The notes below the pieces were generated by a model. The model was not told the origin of the DNA and did no database searches. It was given only the letters and a program-made list of their open reading frames with translations. Of a stretch of 64,000 bases of DNA, positions 1 to 8,769 are shown piece after piece (within the stretch, counting starts at the first letter, position 1; each line of letters starts with the position of its first letter). The stretch spans positions 1 through 64,000 of the forward strand of contig CBFFRQ010000200.1 of NCBI GenBank assembly GCA_965644315.1. The letters are read 5' to 3'. The DNA comes from Caecitellus pseudoparvulus. Taxonomy: Eukaryota; Bigyra: Bicosoecida. The translations under genes were made by a program, and so were the position numbers.

Positions 1-250
1 GTGAGTGCCCGGCTGCCATGCGCTTGGCACCCACATCATGTTGAGGCCGCGCCGCGGCTTGCTGGTGGCGCTTGCGTTCAAGGCGAGTAGTTCGAGCTTC
101 TGAAGCCAGCCGCTCCTGAACCTCACGAAGCCGTTGGACTTGTGCTTCTTTGTACGCCTTCATCCGCCTGCGACGACAATGGACCATATGGCCGCCAAGA
201 GCTCGTTCGTCGTCGAACTCCTTGTTGCAGAGCTTGCAGCGGGCGCTCAT
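1..250 (-). CDS. C2H2/C2HC zinc-finger protein, 5' part only (runs off left edge)
   Basis: A reverse-strand frame opens with ATG at 250 and stays open to base 1, 83 codons, so only the N-terminus is seen. Residues 5-21 form one zinc finger: two Cys separated by two residues, 12 residues, then H-M-V-H-C, which can be read as C2H2 or C2HC. The finger contains ALGGH, reminiscent of the QALGGH signature of plant zinc fingers. After it come an Arg-rich stretch and a highly charged, probably helical or coiled-coil segment rich in Gln, Arg and Glu. This suggests a nucleic-acid-binding protein, but one finger is not enough to name a function. It is divergent from the gene starting at 542. The start is chosen because the finger begins five codons later. 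The chance of a spurious open frame is moderate, but the intact finger spacing argues for a real gene. Confidence 0.6.
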   Translation of the reverse strand, partial: MSARCKLCNKEFDDERALGGHMVHCRRRRMKAYKEAQVQRLREVQERLASEARTTRLERKRHQQAAARPQHDVGAKRMAAGHS

Positions 251-541
251 TCTGAGTCTTCTGTAGCGTGAGGGCACCGGCGGAGTTCCGTTGCTTGCGT
301 TGGCGCCCCTACCGTACGTACGCAACGCGCACAGCGAGGCGAGAACGCAACACAATGCCAGGCAGCCGTAGCATCTTCATGTTGGTCGTTGGTGTGTGTT
401 GGGCTGTGGGCATTGAAGGCGCCTTGCAACCTCGTCCAGTGCATTTCCAGTCTGTCTCGACATTCCACCGTTGCATGTACTTTCAGACCCACCAAGTCCT
501 CAGATACGCTTTTTGTTGCACACCCACCCCAACCATTCACC
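251..541. promoter_or_regulatory. Divergent intergenic spacer
   Basis: These 291 bases separate the zinc-finger gene (-) and the six-exon unknown gene (+), so they should hold both promoters. No TATA box or other named element was recognised. Overlapping open frames here look like shadows. Confidence 0.4.
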
Positions 542-2583
542 ATGTCACTTCACTTTGATGAAATGGGCTCTGACAGCGAGGATGCAGGGGACACAACGGC
601 AAGTGTCGTGGCTTCGTTAAGTATCGCCACACCCCTCGAGGCTGCACACCTCTTCAACCGCAGCACGGCTGCCAAAGCTGTGATGGCCGGGAAACGTCGA
701 CGGGATGTTGTGCTTTGGGCATCTCACCCTGGCAACTGCACTGGGTCCGTCGTTGGGGTGCCTGACGTTCTGGAGGGTAATGGTACGTACTGGTTCGCGC
801 CACAGGATCGACGCCCGTGCAGCGCCTCCCCACCCCACCCTAGCATCATGTGCAGGTGATGCCAACGCACTCACATGCCTTGATGACAGGGAGCTATTCG
901 GCACAGCTAGGGGCGGTTCTAGTGCTGCCATTGCGGCTCGTACGTACCTGCTCTGCAGTCACGGTAGCCACAGCGTTCTAACGGCCACTGCTAAGCTTCG
1001 TTGGACCGGACCAATCCCGCTCCCCTTCCCCAGAAGCCTTCGCCGCAAATACAATGGCGAGCTGCAGACCGATCAAGGCACCAAGGCCGCTTGACCTTGC
1101 TGAGAAGCTTGAATCGGCGAAGGAGCTGCTTGAGTCTATTGGCACGCCCAGCGAGAAACGTCTCATCGAGTTGTTGAACGAGGTTTTCGTTTGGAGCGCA
1201 AACACCATGTCCCTTGTCCAACTCTCACTTGGCCTGGGGCAATTCAGAACTTCACAGGTAGTGGGTATGGTTGGTCCACTAACGCAGAAGCAGGAAGCAA
1301 AGAACTCCAAGAAACGTGGAGCTCGTGGGGGAGACCAGCTGGGTGAACTCTTAGAGCCCGTGGGGGCGCAGACTCAATCCCATGGCCCCGAAAGTTCAGG
1401 GCAGAAGCCCGCCGCATCGTGGTCGACCTCATCCTCGAGAACCCTTCGTTCATCTTGGCAGACCCCGAGAACCTGGTAGACACACTACGAGCAGCCATCG
1501 AGGCAGTTGAGGCCGAGCAGAACGTTGCCCGAGAGGTGGCTGGAGCCACAGAGGAAGGGGGAGATGGGGTGCCGGTTGGAGCACAAGCCACGAGCCGGGC
1601 TCTAGACGACCCTAGGTTCTCAGCACCGTGGAAGTTCAAATGCCTCGAAAACGTGATAGCAGCAGCGAGGAAGGTTTCGATACAGAAGGAGCTTACCGAG
1701 CGGGGTGGCGTGCTTTGCGCGCTGAAGGACATGGCGAAGAGCAGCAAGAGTGCGAGTTACGCCGGGCTGAAGGCCGCCATGAGCAATGTCAGGAGCAAGT
1801 GCCGCGCCAAAATCACGAGGTGAGTGCCCAGAGGACTCCTTCCGAGTCCGTGGAGCGCAGCATAGCAGACTTCTGAGCATTGCGCAGTTCGGAATGCCTA
1901 GGAAAGTTCGAACCGTGGCACGAGATGCAGAGGAAGTACGAGCCAGTCCATGAGAAGTGCACCGGAGGTGCAAGCATTCAGCTTGACCACGACCCAGCCT
2001 TCTTCGAGGTGTCTTCCGAGGACCCTGAGTACCGCCACAGTTGGGTGCCCAAGGTAAGTATGTGTGTGAGTCTAGACCCGCACAGGTGATGCTGGGCCCG
2101 AATGCTCCTTTCTCATGCATTCTCTTTGTGCCACAGGCTGAGAGGGGCAAAAAAAGGGCTGATCGATCAAGGCACCGCCTGTGCTTGCAGGAAGTCAACG
2201 TTGCCCGTGAGGCCATCGTCAATCATACCACCATCAAGGCTGTTTTCAAACGCCGGGGATCCGAGGACTCCAGTAGCGGCCCCCGTTTCGACCCCAGCTT
2301 CAGGCGTTTGGAAGCGGCGCTCAGTGGCCCAGAAGATGTGGCAAAAGGGGCCAGGATTGTCTTACGATGGATGGAGGCTGCGTACAACGTTGCTGTCGAC
2401 TGCTTGAACGTGAAGAACAAGCAGTGGGTGACTGATTGTGGGGACCTGAGCAGCCTGACCGTTGACGACAAGGTGCGTGCGTGCTGTATGTTGGCCATGC
2501 TGTGGACGTCGTTACGCATGAAGCACCACGTACAGACGGAGATGGCCGTGCTTACGCACAAAATTGTGTCCAGGATAACCTGA
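542..2583 (+). CDS. Protein of unknown function, six exons, about 538 aa
   Basis: No family was recognised. Proposed exons are 542-782, 856-939, 1034-1264, 1372-1819, 1888-2053 and 2137-2583. Every junction is GT..CAG and all phases close (1,1,1,2,0). The acidic N-terminus begins MSLHFDEMGSDSEDAGDTT. Exon 4 carries amphipathic helices (the FRAEARRIVVDLILENPSF region) and a Lys/Arg-rich end, and the last exon ends in a helical Cys/Met segment. The protein looks soluble, with no signal peptide or membrane segment. The third intron is the least certain: its donor could be GTAGTG at 1258 or GTATGG at 1265, and only the latter keeps phase. A GTGCGTGCGTG string at 2472 could be another donor. An AATGCA hexamer follows at 2663. 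Confidence 0.6.
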
Positions 2584-3105
2584 CATGCCCTCCCTCGACC
2601 TGGCGCCGAGCCATCCGTGCTGAAGCTACTTCATTGTTCTTCAGGTTGTCAAGGTGTGTTTCAATGCAATCGATTCACGGCAGACCGAACTTGTTGCGCT
2701 AGCGAAGAATGTACTACTAGGAAAAATGTCCAGCTGGGCGGTGCGCTAGTAGTGCGCTGGGCGGCCCTCCGTACTAGTAGCGCCTCGCCCAGCGAAATTT
2801 ACTAGTACCGAGCACAACCACCCCCGCTCACTAGTGTGCCTCTGGGCATGCATTCTCACTAGCATTGCAGTCGCCCCACTCACTTCACTAGCGCAAAATT
2901 GAGCTCTAGAAAAAAAACACTCTTCAAACTCTCCTTACAGAGCGCGCTCAGGTGACGGTTCGCACTCCCACGATCGAACGCGCGAGCACTTGTCCGTACC
3001 TCGCCCCGCAGCCTTCCATCCAAATCAATCCTACCCCCCTATCCAGACGAAGGTGCTCTGCCATACTCCCTGTGTTGTTCCGCCCCCGCGACGCTGCACC
3101 CCGCC
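2584..3105 (+). promoter_or_regulatory. Spacer with clustered CTAG palindromes, upstream of the phosphoesterase gene
   Basis: This is 522 bases without a convincing gene. From about 2698 to 2893 the tetranucleotide CTAG recurs eight times, often extended to ACTAGT or TACTAG, in otherwise GC-rich DNA where CTAG is scarce. The stretch just before the next gene is pyrimidine-rich and probably 5' UTR. It could be a promoter with a repeated operator-like site or a decayed repeat. Nothing here fits a transposon or RNA gene that I can recognise. Confidence 0.4.
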
Positions 3106-4917
3106 ATGCCGCGCGCCAGCCGGCACGCTGCTGCTGCTTCACTTGCAGCAGCCTGCGTGCTGTCCAGCTGCTTGGCAGCCAACGCTGCACGGCTCCCAGG
3201 CCCTATCCAGAACGTCATTGTTGTGATGTTCGAAAATCGAGCCTTCGACCACTACCTGGGCGCCATGGCACTCAACGACAGCCGCATTGCCGTGAGATGC
3301 TCAGTGATGGGGAAGTGCACTGCACCTGCACACACCTGCACTCCCCTGCACGTCACAGGGGCTGAAGCCAGGCAAGCAATACAGCAACCCGATTGACCCG
3401 CAAGACCCGTCCAAGGGCACTGTTCCCGTCTCTTTCAACGCAAGCTTCGTCACCCCGGACCCCTGCCACAGCGTTTCCTGTGCGACCCTGGCCCACGCTG
3501 CGCCGCCCCGACGCTCGTGCACCGCACTGCCGCTCTGCTGCACCACAGGCATGAACCAGCAGATTTTCGGTGCAGACCATAACACAGGTGTAGCAAGCAT
3601 GGATGGGTATGCTGCCTCGGCTGCTGCGCACCACATCCCCCCAAACGCCGCCATGGACGTCTTCACCCCCGATCGCGTGCCTGTGCTGAGCACACTGGCG
3701 AAGGAGTACGCGATGTTTGACGACTTCCGGTGCAGCCTGCCAGGCCCCACCTTTCCCAACCGCATGATGTTCCACGCCGCCACGACCAACGGCTCGTGCG
3801 ACGACTGTGGCGACATCTGGCAGTGCGTGGAGGGCTTCCCGGCCAAGCCGCTGTACTACCACCTCTCCAACGCCAACATCTCCTGGGGCATTTACATGGA
3901 GGAGGTGCCAGACACGATTCTGTTTTCCTGGATGCGGTCTGCAGAAAACCTGGCCCACACGCACTTCATGGGCGAGTTCAAAAAGCACTTGGCAGAGGGT
4001 ACGCTTCCCCAGTTCAGCTTCATCAACCCAGCATTCTACGGGCTGGGAGAGTCCTTCCCGGCCAGCGATCAACACCCCAGCCATGATGTGGTGACGGGAG
4101 GTGCGTGCGCACACGTGCAGGCGCCCACTGCGTCGCTTGACTCTCCCCAGTCGCCCCCCTCGCAGAGGCGCTGATGAAGAGCATCTACGAAGACTTGCGC
4201 GGCAGCCAGTACTGGGAGCAGTCCCTGCTCATCATCACCTACGACGAGAGTGGGGGCTTCTGGGACAGCAGCCCAACGCCCCTGACGGGTGTGCCCAGCC
4301 CGGATGGCTTGGACTGCCCAGCTCCCAACGCATTCGACTTCCAGCGAGCAGGCATCCGCATCCCCACTGTGGCCATTTCCCCCTGGATCGCACGCGGCAC
4401 GGTCGTGAGCCAGCCGCCACCCAGTGCCAAGCCCACGCCCACCAGCTTCTACGAGCTCACCTCCGTGTACGGCACGCTGGCCAAGGTGTGGGGCCTGCCC
4501 CACATGACCAAGCGTGACGCCTGGGCCGCCACCTTCGAGCACCTGTGGACCAACACCTCCGCGCCGCGCTCAGACTGCCTGGAGAGCCTGCCGGAGCCGC
4601 CCCTGCAGGAGGCCTACGCTGCTCGCCGCGCTGGTCTGGCGCCCATGCACGGCGACGCTCCCCTGAACGACCTGCAGAAGGCCTTCATCCGCCTGGCCAG
4701 CAGTGTCACGCTGCCGGGGCAGAGCGCGGAGGAAGCGGTGCTGGAGGCCACCGCCGCCCAGGCACTGGAGAACGAGCGCCTGGGGTCGCTGTACGTGCGT
4801 GACCGCATGGCTCGCCTCATGGGGCGCTCTGCCCACGAGAACCCCAGCCACCCTAACCACGCCGCCTACCTCGCGTCGGTGGTGTCGGCTGACGCAGGAC
4901 TGGGCGAGGACGTGTAA
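3106..4917 (+). CDS. Secreted phosphoesterase family protein (phospholipase C / acid phosphatase type)
   Basis: Exons 3106-3291, 3359-3479, 3549-4100 and 4151-4917 join in phase to about 541 aa. The first 27 residues are a signal peptide with an Ala-rich core. The phosphoesterase family (PF04185: bacterial and plant non-specific phospholipase C, AcpA-type acid phosphatase) is shown by ENRAFDHYLG right after the signal peptide, DHNTGVASMDGY, GPTFPNRMMFHAAT, SDQHPSHDV and ITYDESGGFWD. These match the family's metal- and phosphate-binding blocks in the usual order. The likely role is hydrolysis of phosphate esters such as phospholipids outside the cell or in a lumenal compartment. The substrate cannot be read from sequence. 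The C-terminal 120 residues after the catalytic part are Ala/Leu-rich and helical. The stop TAA is immediately followed by AATGCA. Confidence 0.88.
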
Positions 4918-5055
4918 AATGCAAACGTGTCACGCGAATGTGTTGTGCGAGTCAGTCATGTTCCGTGCTCCGCTCAAGCGCCTGCTCGTGAGGCGCCAGC
5001 GAAGCTCAGCACCACCGGCACCAGTCTCGTGGACACGCTTCGCCTGGAACACAAG

Positions 5056-6684
5056 ATGGCAGCTGCTGAAGAGGCGAAGACGGTGGTGGGGTTCCTTGGG
5101 TGGGGTGAAATCGGCAGCAGCGTCGGCCGCCTCTACGACGACAAGGACATGCCCGTTCGGAAGCGCGACGTGTTTCAGGTGAGCGGCGTTTCGGCAGTGA
5201 AACGCCGCTCAGCCGCTGCGCGACGTTTCGAGCCTGTCCCGCCCCCTGTGCAGGGCCTCGCGGACGACTTCAGCGACGTAAATGTTATTCACATTGCCAT
5301 TCCGTTCATCAACTTGGAGCAGTTCCAGAACCACGGCCCGCCTCCCAAAAGCGCCCCTGGCATCATTCCCACTCTGCGAGACTGCCACCCCACCAGCCGC
5401 ATCCTTGTCATCATCCACTCGACAACTCCTCCCGGAACGGTCACAGCAACAGCTGCTGCGCTTCAGGCGGCAGATGCAGCGCTGGCTGCCCGCTGTGACA
5501 TCGTCCACGTGCCCGTGCGCGGGAAGCACCCCAACCTCACTGCCGGCCTGCACGACTTCACGAACTACATCGGTGGCGTGACGCCTGCAGCCTCAGCCGC
5601 CGCCAAGGCACACCTGTCCCAGCTGGGCATTCCCCTGCAAGTCTTCGCCAGCGCTGAGACGACTGAGGTGGCGAAGATTCTCTCCACCACCTACTTCGGC
5701 GTGTGCGTGGCGTGGTCCCAGGAGATGAAGGAGCTGTGTGAGGCGTACGGCGTGGACTACGCAGAGGCCGCCGTGGCGTGGAACGAAAGCATCAATGCGG
5801 GGTACGTCGCTGACGGGCGCAGCTACTTCCAGCGCCCGGTGCTGAAGCAGCTCAGCATGCCCATCGGCGGGCACTGTGTCGGCCCCAACGCGCGCCTGCT
5901 GCGCCAAGTCAAGCCTGACTCGCTGGGCGTGCAGCTCGTCTTGAAGTACTCCGAAGACAAGGCACACGTGACGGCTGGGCGTAGCGAAGCGGACATGCTG
6001 GCAGCTGGCATCGGAGTGGCATCTGCACCTGCACCGGTCAAGCCCGCCACAGGTGCTGCCAGCGCTATCGCAGACTCGGCCAGCATCCATGCAAGTGCAG
6101 TGGTGGACAAGGGTGCTGTCGTGGGCGCTGGTACCAAGGTGTGGCACTTCACACACGTCATGGGCTCTGCCGTGCTGGGCAAGGAGTGTGTGCTGGGGCA
6201 GAACGTGTTCATCGGCGGCGGGGTGCACGTGGGGGACCGCGTGAAGATCCAGAACAATGTGTCTGTGTACACTGGCGTGACCTTGGAGGATGACGTGTTC
6301 CTGGGGCCCTCCTGTGTTCTGACAAATGACCTCTTTCCCCGGGCAAACCCGCCTGACGGGGAGTGGACGGTGTCGCCCACTGTGCTGCGTGTGGGGGCAT
6401 CCGTAGGCGCCAACGCCACCATCGTGTGTGGCAACGTCGTCGGTCGCTACAGCATGGTGGGCGCAGGCGCCGTCGTCACGCGCGACGTGCCGGACCACGC
6501 CCTCATGGTCGGCAACCCAGCCAAGCAAATCGGCTGGGTGTCCAGAGGTGGTTGCAAGCTGGACCTTCCCGTCACCACTGAGGTTCTGCTGCATGCCACC
6601 TGCCCTCGCACTGGTGCTGTCTATGCCCTGACGCCGGAAGGCGTGCTGGTGCAACAGGCAACCACAGCCCAAGCCAGCGCATGA
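5056..6684 (+). CDS. Fusion: UDP-sugar dehydrogenase-like domain plus WbpD/WlbB-type hexapeptide N-acyltransferase
   Basis: Exons 5056-5178 and 5254-6684 give 517 aa. The start is the first in-frame ATG. Residues about 11-150 form a Rossmann NAD-binding domain (GFLGWGEIGSS, later STTPPGT). Residues 150-260 resemble the central helical domain of UDP-glucose/UDP-HexNAc dehydrogenases (TEVAKILSTTYFG), ending in PIGGHCVGPNA, whose Cys near 248 matches the catalytic Cys. The usual third, UDP-binding domain is absent. From about 318 a left-handed beta-helix acyltransferase follows (SIHASAVVDKGAVVGAGTK and many I/V-G hexapeptides, VGNPAKQIGWV at the end), as in the WbpD/WlbB enzymes that acetylate UDP-3-amino-3-deoxy-GlcNAcA. 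I infer one protein for two steps of a diacetamido-uronic sugar pathway, probably acquired from bacteria. The 75-base intron has no stop and is a multiple of three, so retention would add 25 residues. Confidence 0.8.
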   Translation: MAAAEEAKTVVGFLGWGEIGSSVGRLYDDKDMPVRKRDVFQVSGVSAVKRRSAAARRFEPVPPPVQGLADDFSDVNVIHIAIPFINLEQFQNHGPPPKSAPGIIPTLRDCHPTSRILVIIHSTTPPGTVTATAAALQAADAALAARCDIVHVPVRGKHPNLTAGLHDFTNYIGGVTPAASAAAKAHLSQLGIPLQVFASAETTEVAKILSTTYFGVCVAWSQEMKELCEAYGVDYAEAAVAWNESINAGYVADGRSYFQRPVLKQLSMPIGGHCVGPNARLLRQVKPDSLGVQLVLKYSEDKAHVTAGRSEADMLAAGIGVASAPAPVKPATGAASAIADSASIHASAVVDKGAVVGAGTKVWHFTHVMGSAVLGKECVLGQNVFIGGGVHVGDRVKIQNNVSVYTGVTLEDDVFLGPSCVLTNDLFPRANPPDGEWTVSPTVLRVGASVGANATIVCGNVVGRYSMVGAGAVVTRDVPDHALMVGNPAKQIGWVSRGGCKLDLPVTTEVLLHATCPRTGAVYALTPEGVLVQQATTAQASA

Positions 6685-6801
6685 GGCAGATCAGGGGTTG
6701 GCGCAAATCCAGTACGTAGGCCACGACCGCTACACGTTTGTCACAGCACTTGTGGCACACTCTTTGTGTTGACAGTGTGCGAGCACGCATCAGGGTATAC
6801 C

Positions 6802-8684
6802 ATGGCGCGGGGCCGCAGCGCTCAGAAGCGCTCTCGCAGGTTCGTCTGCGGATTTTGGGCCGCCACCCTGCGCCGATTCGCCTCACAGCTGTGCTGCCCC
6901 CTTGAGCACAGGCGTAGATTGAAGTATGCAGATGAGGTTTTCTCAAAGACTCACAGCTACTCCATAGCTGCCAGCCGGGCTTCCAATGCTTGCTCGCGCA
7001 GCTTGACGAGGTTCGTGTCAGCGCCCGTTAACCCCCGCAGCCTGCCTTCTCACCGCGCCCTCGCACATAACCCGACCTGCCTCTGCTCAGCTTCTTCTCG
7101 GGCGTGTATGATTTCTTCTTTGCTGATGATGTGGCTGTGCAGACGGCCGCAGAGCTCAGTGCACTGCGAGCAGAGGTGGCTCGACTTCAGGCCGCACAGG
7201 CCGACACGCACAAGGCTGTGCTGGGCGTGGCTGACACCTTGGCGGGCGTGCAGGCCTCTCTCGCAGCGACCAGGTCATCCTCCGAAGCTGCAAGCACCTC
7301 CCCTTCCCCTGCACTCGTGGACAGCTTCCAAGCGCCTGCCACCGTGACGTTCGCTGAACCCGCGGCAGCCAGCCCCATCCACACTGCTGCAGCACGGGCG
7401 CCAGAACAACCCAAGCCCAGTGTGACATTCAAGGCCTCTCCGCAGGACACCAGTGGGGGGTGGACGCCCGCGACGACGCGCAAACAGCGCCGCCGCATGC
7501 GTGCCCAGGCCATCGCAGCTCGCGAAGCGACGCCCTTCCCCACAGGCGGCTTCGGCACAGCCCTGCAGGTGACAGACGATAGCATCACAACCTCCCCCGC
7601 ACAGCGAGATGCCGGGACAGTTCCTGCCCAGCCCAACTTCGACTCTGTCAGCGCGGCAGAGGGCCGGCCAGCGCACCCTCTCTTGGCCGCCGGCCTCTCA
7701 GCCGGGTTGCTGCAGGCTGGCAAGGCAGGCCTCAAGAAGCAGCCCAGTGGGCAGATGACAGCGCCGACGGCGGCAGCCAGCCGCCCCGTGCACCCTCTGC
7801 TTGCGGCAGGTGGTGTGTCTGCAGCTGCGCTGAAGGGAGCGAGGGCTGGCCTGCGCAGTCAGCATGCGACTGCAGCCACCCGCCCAGCGACCGCCCGAGG
7901 TGGGGTGACGGCCGAGGCCCTGGCCTCTGCAAAGCAAGGCTTGCGGAAGGCGGTGTCCACTCTTCCCCGACCACGCAGTGGAGCGCAGCCCCGACCAACT
8001 ACCCAGGCAGCCCCTGTGCCAGCCTCCGTTCAGCCTGCCAAAAGCAGCCCGCCTCTGGGTGGCACGAAGCGGTCCTGGGCTGCCGTGGCGGGTGGGTCTG
8101 ACGTGCAGCAGGGACCGAAGGCACCTGCAAAGGCGGCAACAGGCCCTGCCGTGCGGTGCTCGGAGCCAGTGCGTGTCGCAGCGACAGCTCCAGTGCGCCT
8201 GCCGCCGCCTCCTTCGCGTGGCTTTGGCGCGGCAGACTTGCTGGCGGCCAGGTCTGGCCTGCGCAAGGCACCAGTGGATGCGCACCGAGCCAAGCGCAAG
8301 AAGGTAGACAGCGCGCACCCTATGCAGGCAGCGCTGGAGCGGCGCTTCAAGGCCATGCACGGCCGGGCTGTGGACGACACGGTCGTGGACTCGCCCGCCA
8401 GCAACGGCTCTGGGTGGGAGTCAGATGACGCCTCAGGCGCAGTGACACACGTGCAGTTCACGCACCGGCGAGTGATGCCTGCGCCATCCCCCCTCGTCAC
8501 CCGCTACGTCAACAAGGACCCCAAGACGCCCGCCTGGCGCAAGGGGCCCAGGCCCCACGGATCTCCCGACTTTCACCGCATGCCCCTGCAGGCTGTGCAA
8601 CCGGCGCAGACGCTGCTGAGCCCTGTGAAGGGCGGGCGGCGCCAGGCCCGGCCCAGACACACCAACGCCGCCATGCTGCGGTGA
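6802..8684 (+). CDS. Unknown protein with four copies of a short internal repeat
   Basis: The main exon, 7091-8684, is well supported by length. A first exon 6802-7010 joined over intron 7011-7090 is in phase (phase 2) but less certain because its donor is GTTCGT. Total is about 600 aa. After a short coiled-coil (residues around 85-115, with LSALRAEVARLQAAQ), the protein is Ala/Pro/Ser/Lys-rich and probably disordered. Four repeats of about 20 residues share the pattern G-(V/F)-S/T/G-A-x-x-L-x-x-A-+-x-G-L-(R/K): LLAAGLSAGLLQAGKAGLKK, then copies near 7810, 7900 and 8230. Basic patches (QRRRMRAQ, RAKRKKVD) could be nuclear targeting. No known domain was recognised. A linear-motif scaffold is possible but not shown. 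Confidence 0.65.
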
Positions 8685-8696
8685 AGCGCCGCCGAC

Positions 8697-8702
8697 AATG
8701 CA
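8697..8702 (+). terminator. AATGCA candidate 3'-end signal for the repeat-containing gene
   Basis: The hexamer starts 12 bases after the stop at 8684 and is part of the recurring pattern described in the findings. It is inferred, not shown. Confidence 0.45.
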
Positions 8703-8742
8703 CGCAGTGCTGCCTTGTCCTCTACGTATGTGTTGATCGCAG

Positions 8743-8748
8743 TGCATT
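8743..8748 (-). terminator. AATGCA (reverse strand) candidate 3'-end signal for the EF-hand giant
   Basis: It lies 21 bases past the stop of the reverse-strand gene ending at 8770, within the 85-base convergent spacer. Confidence 0.45.
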
Positions 8749-8769
8749 TGCTAAATCTGTGCCGTGTGC

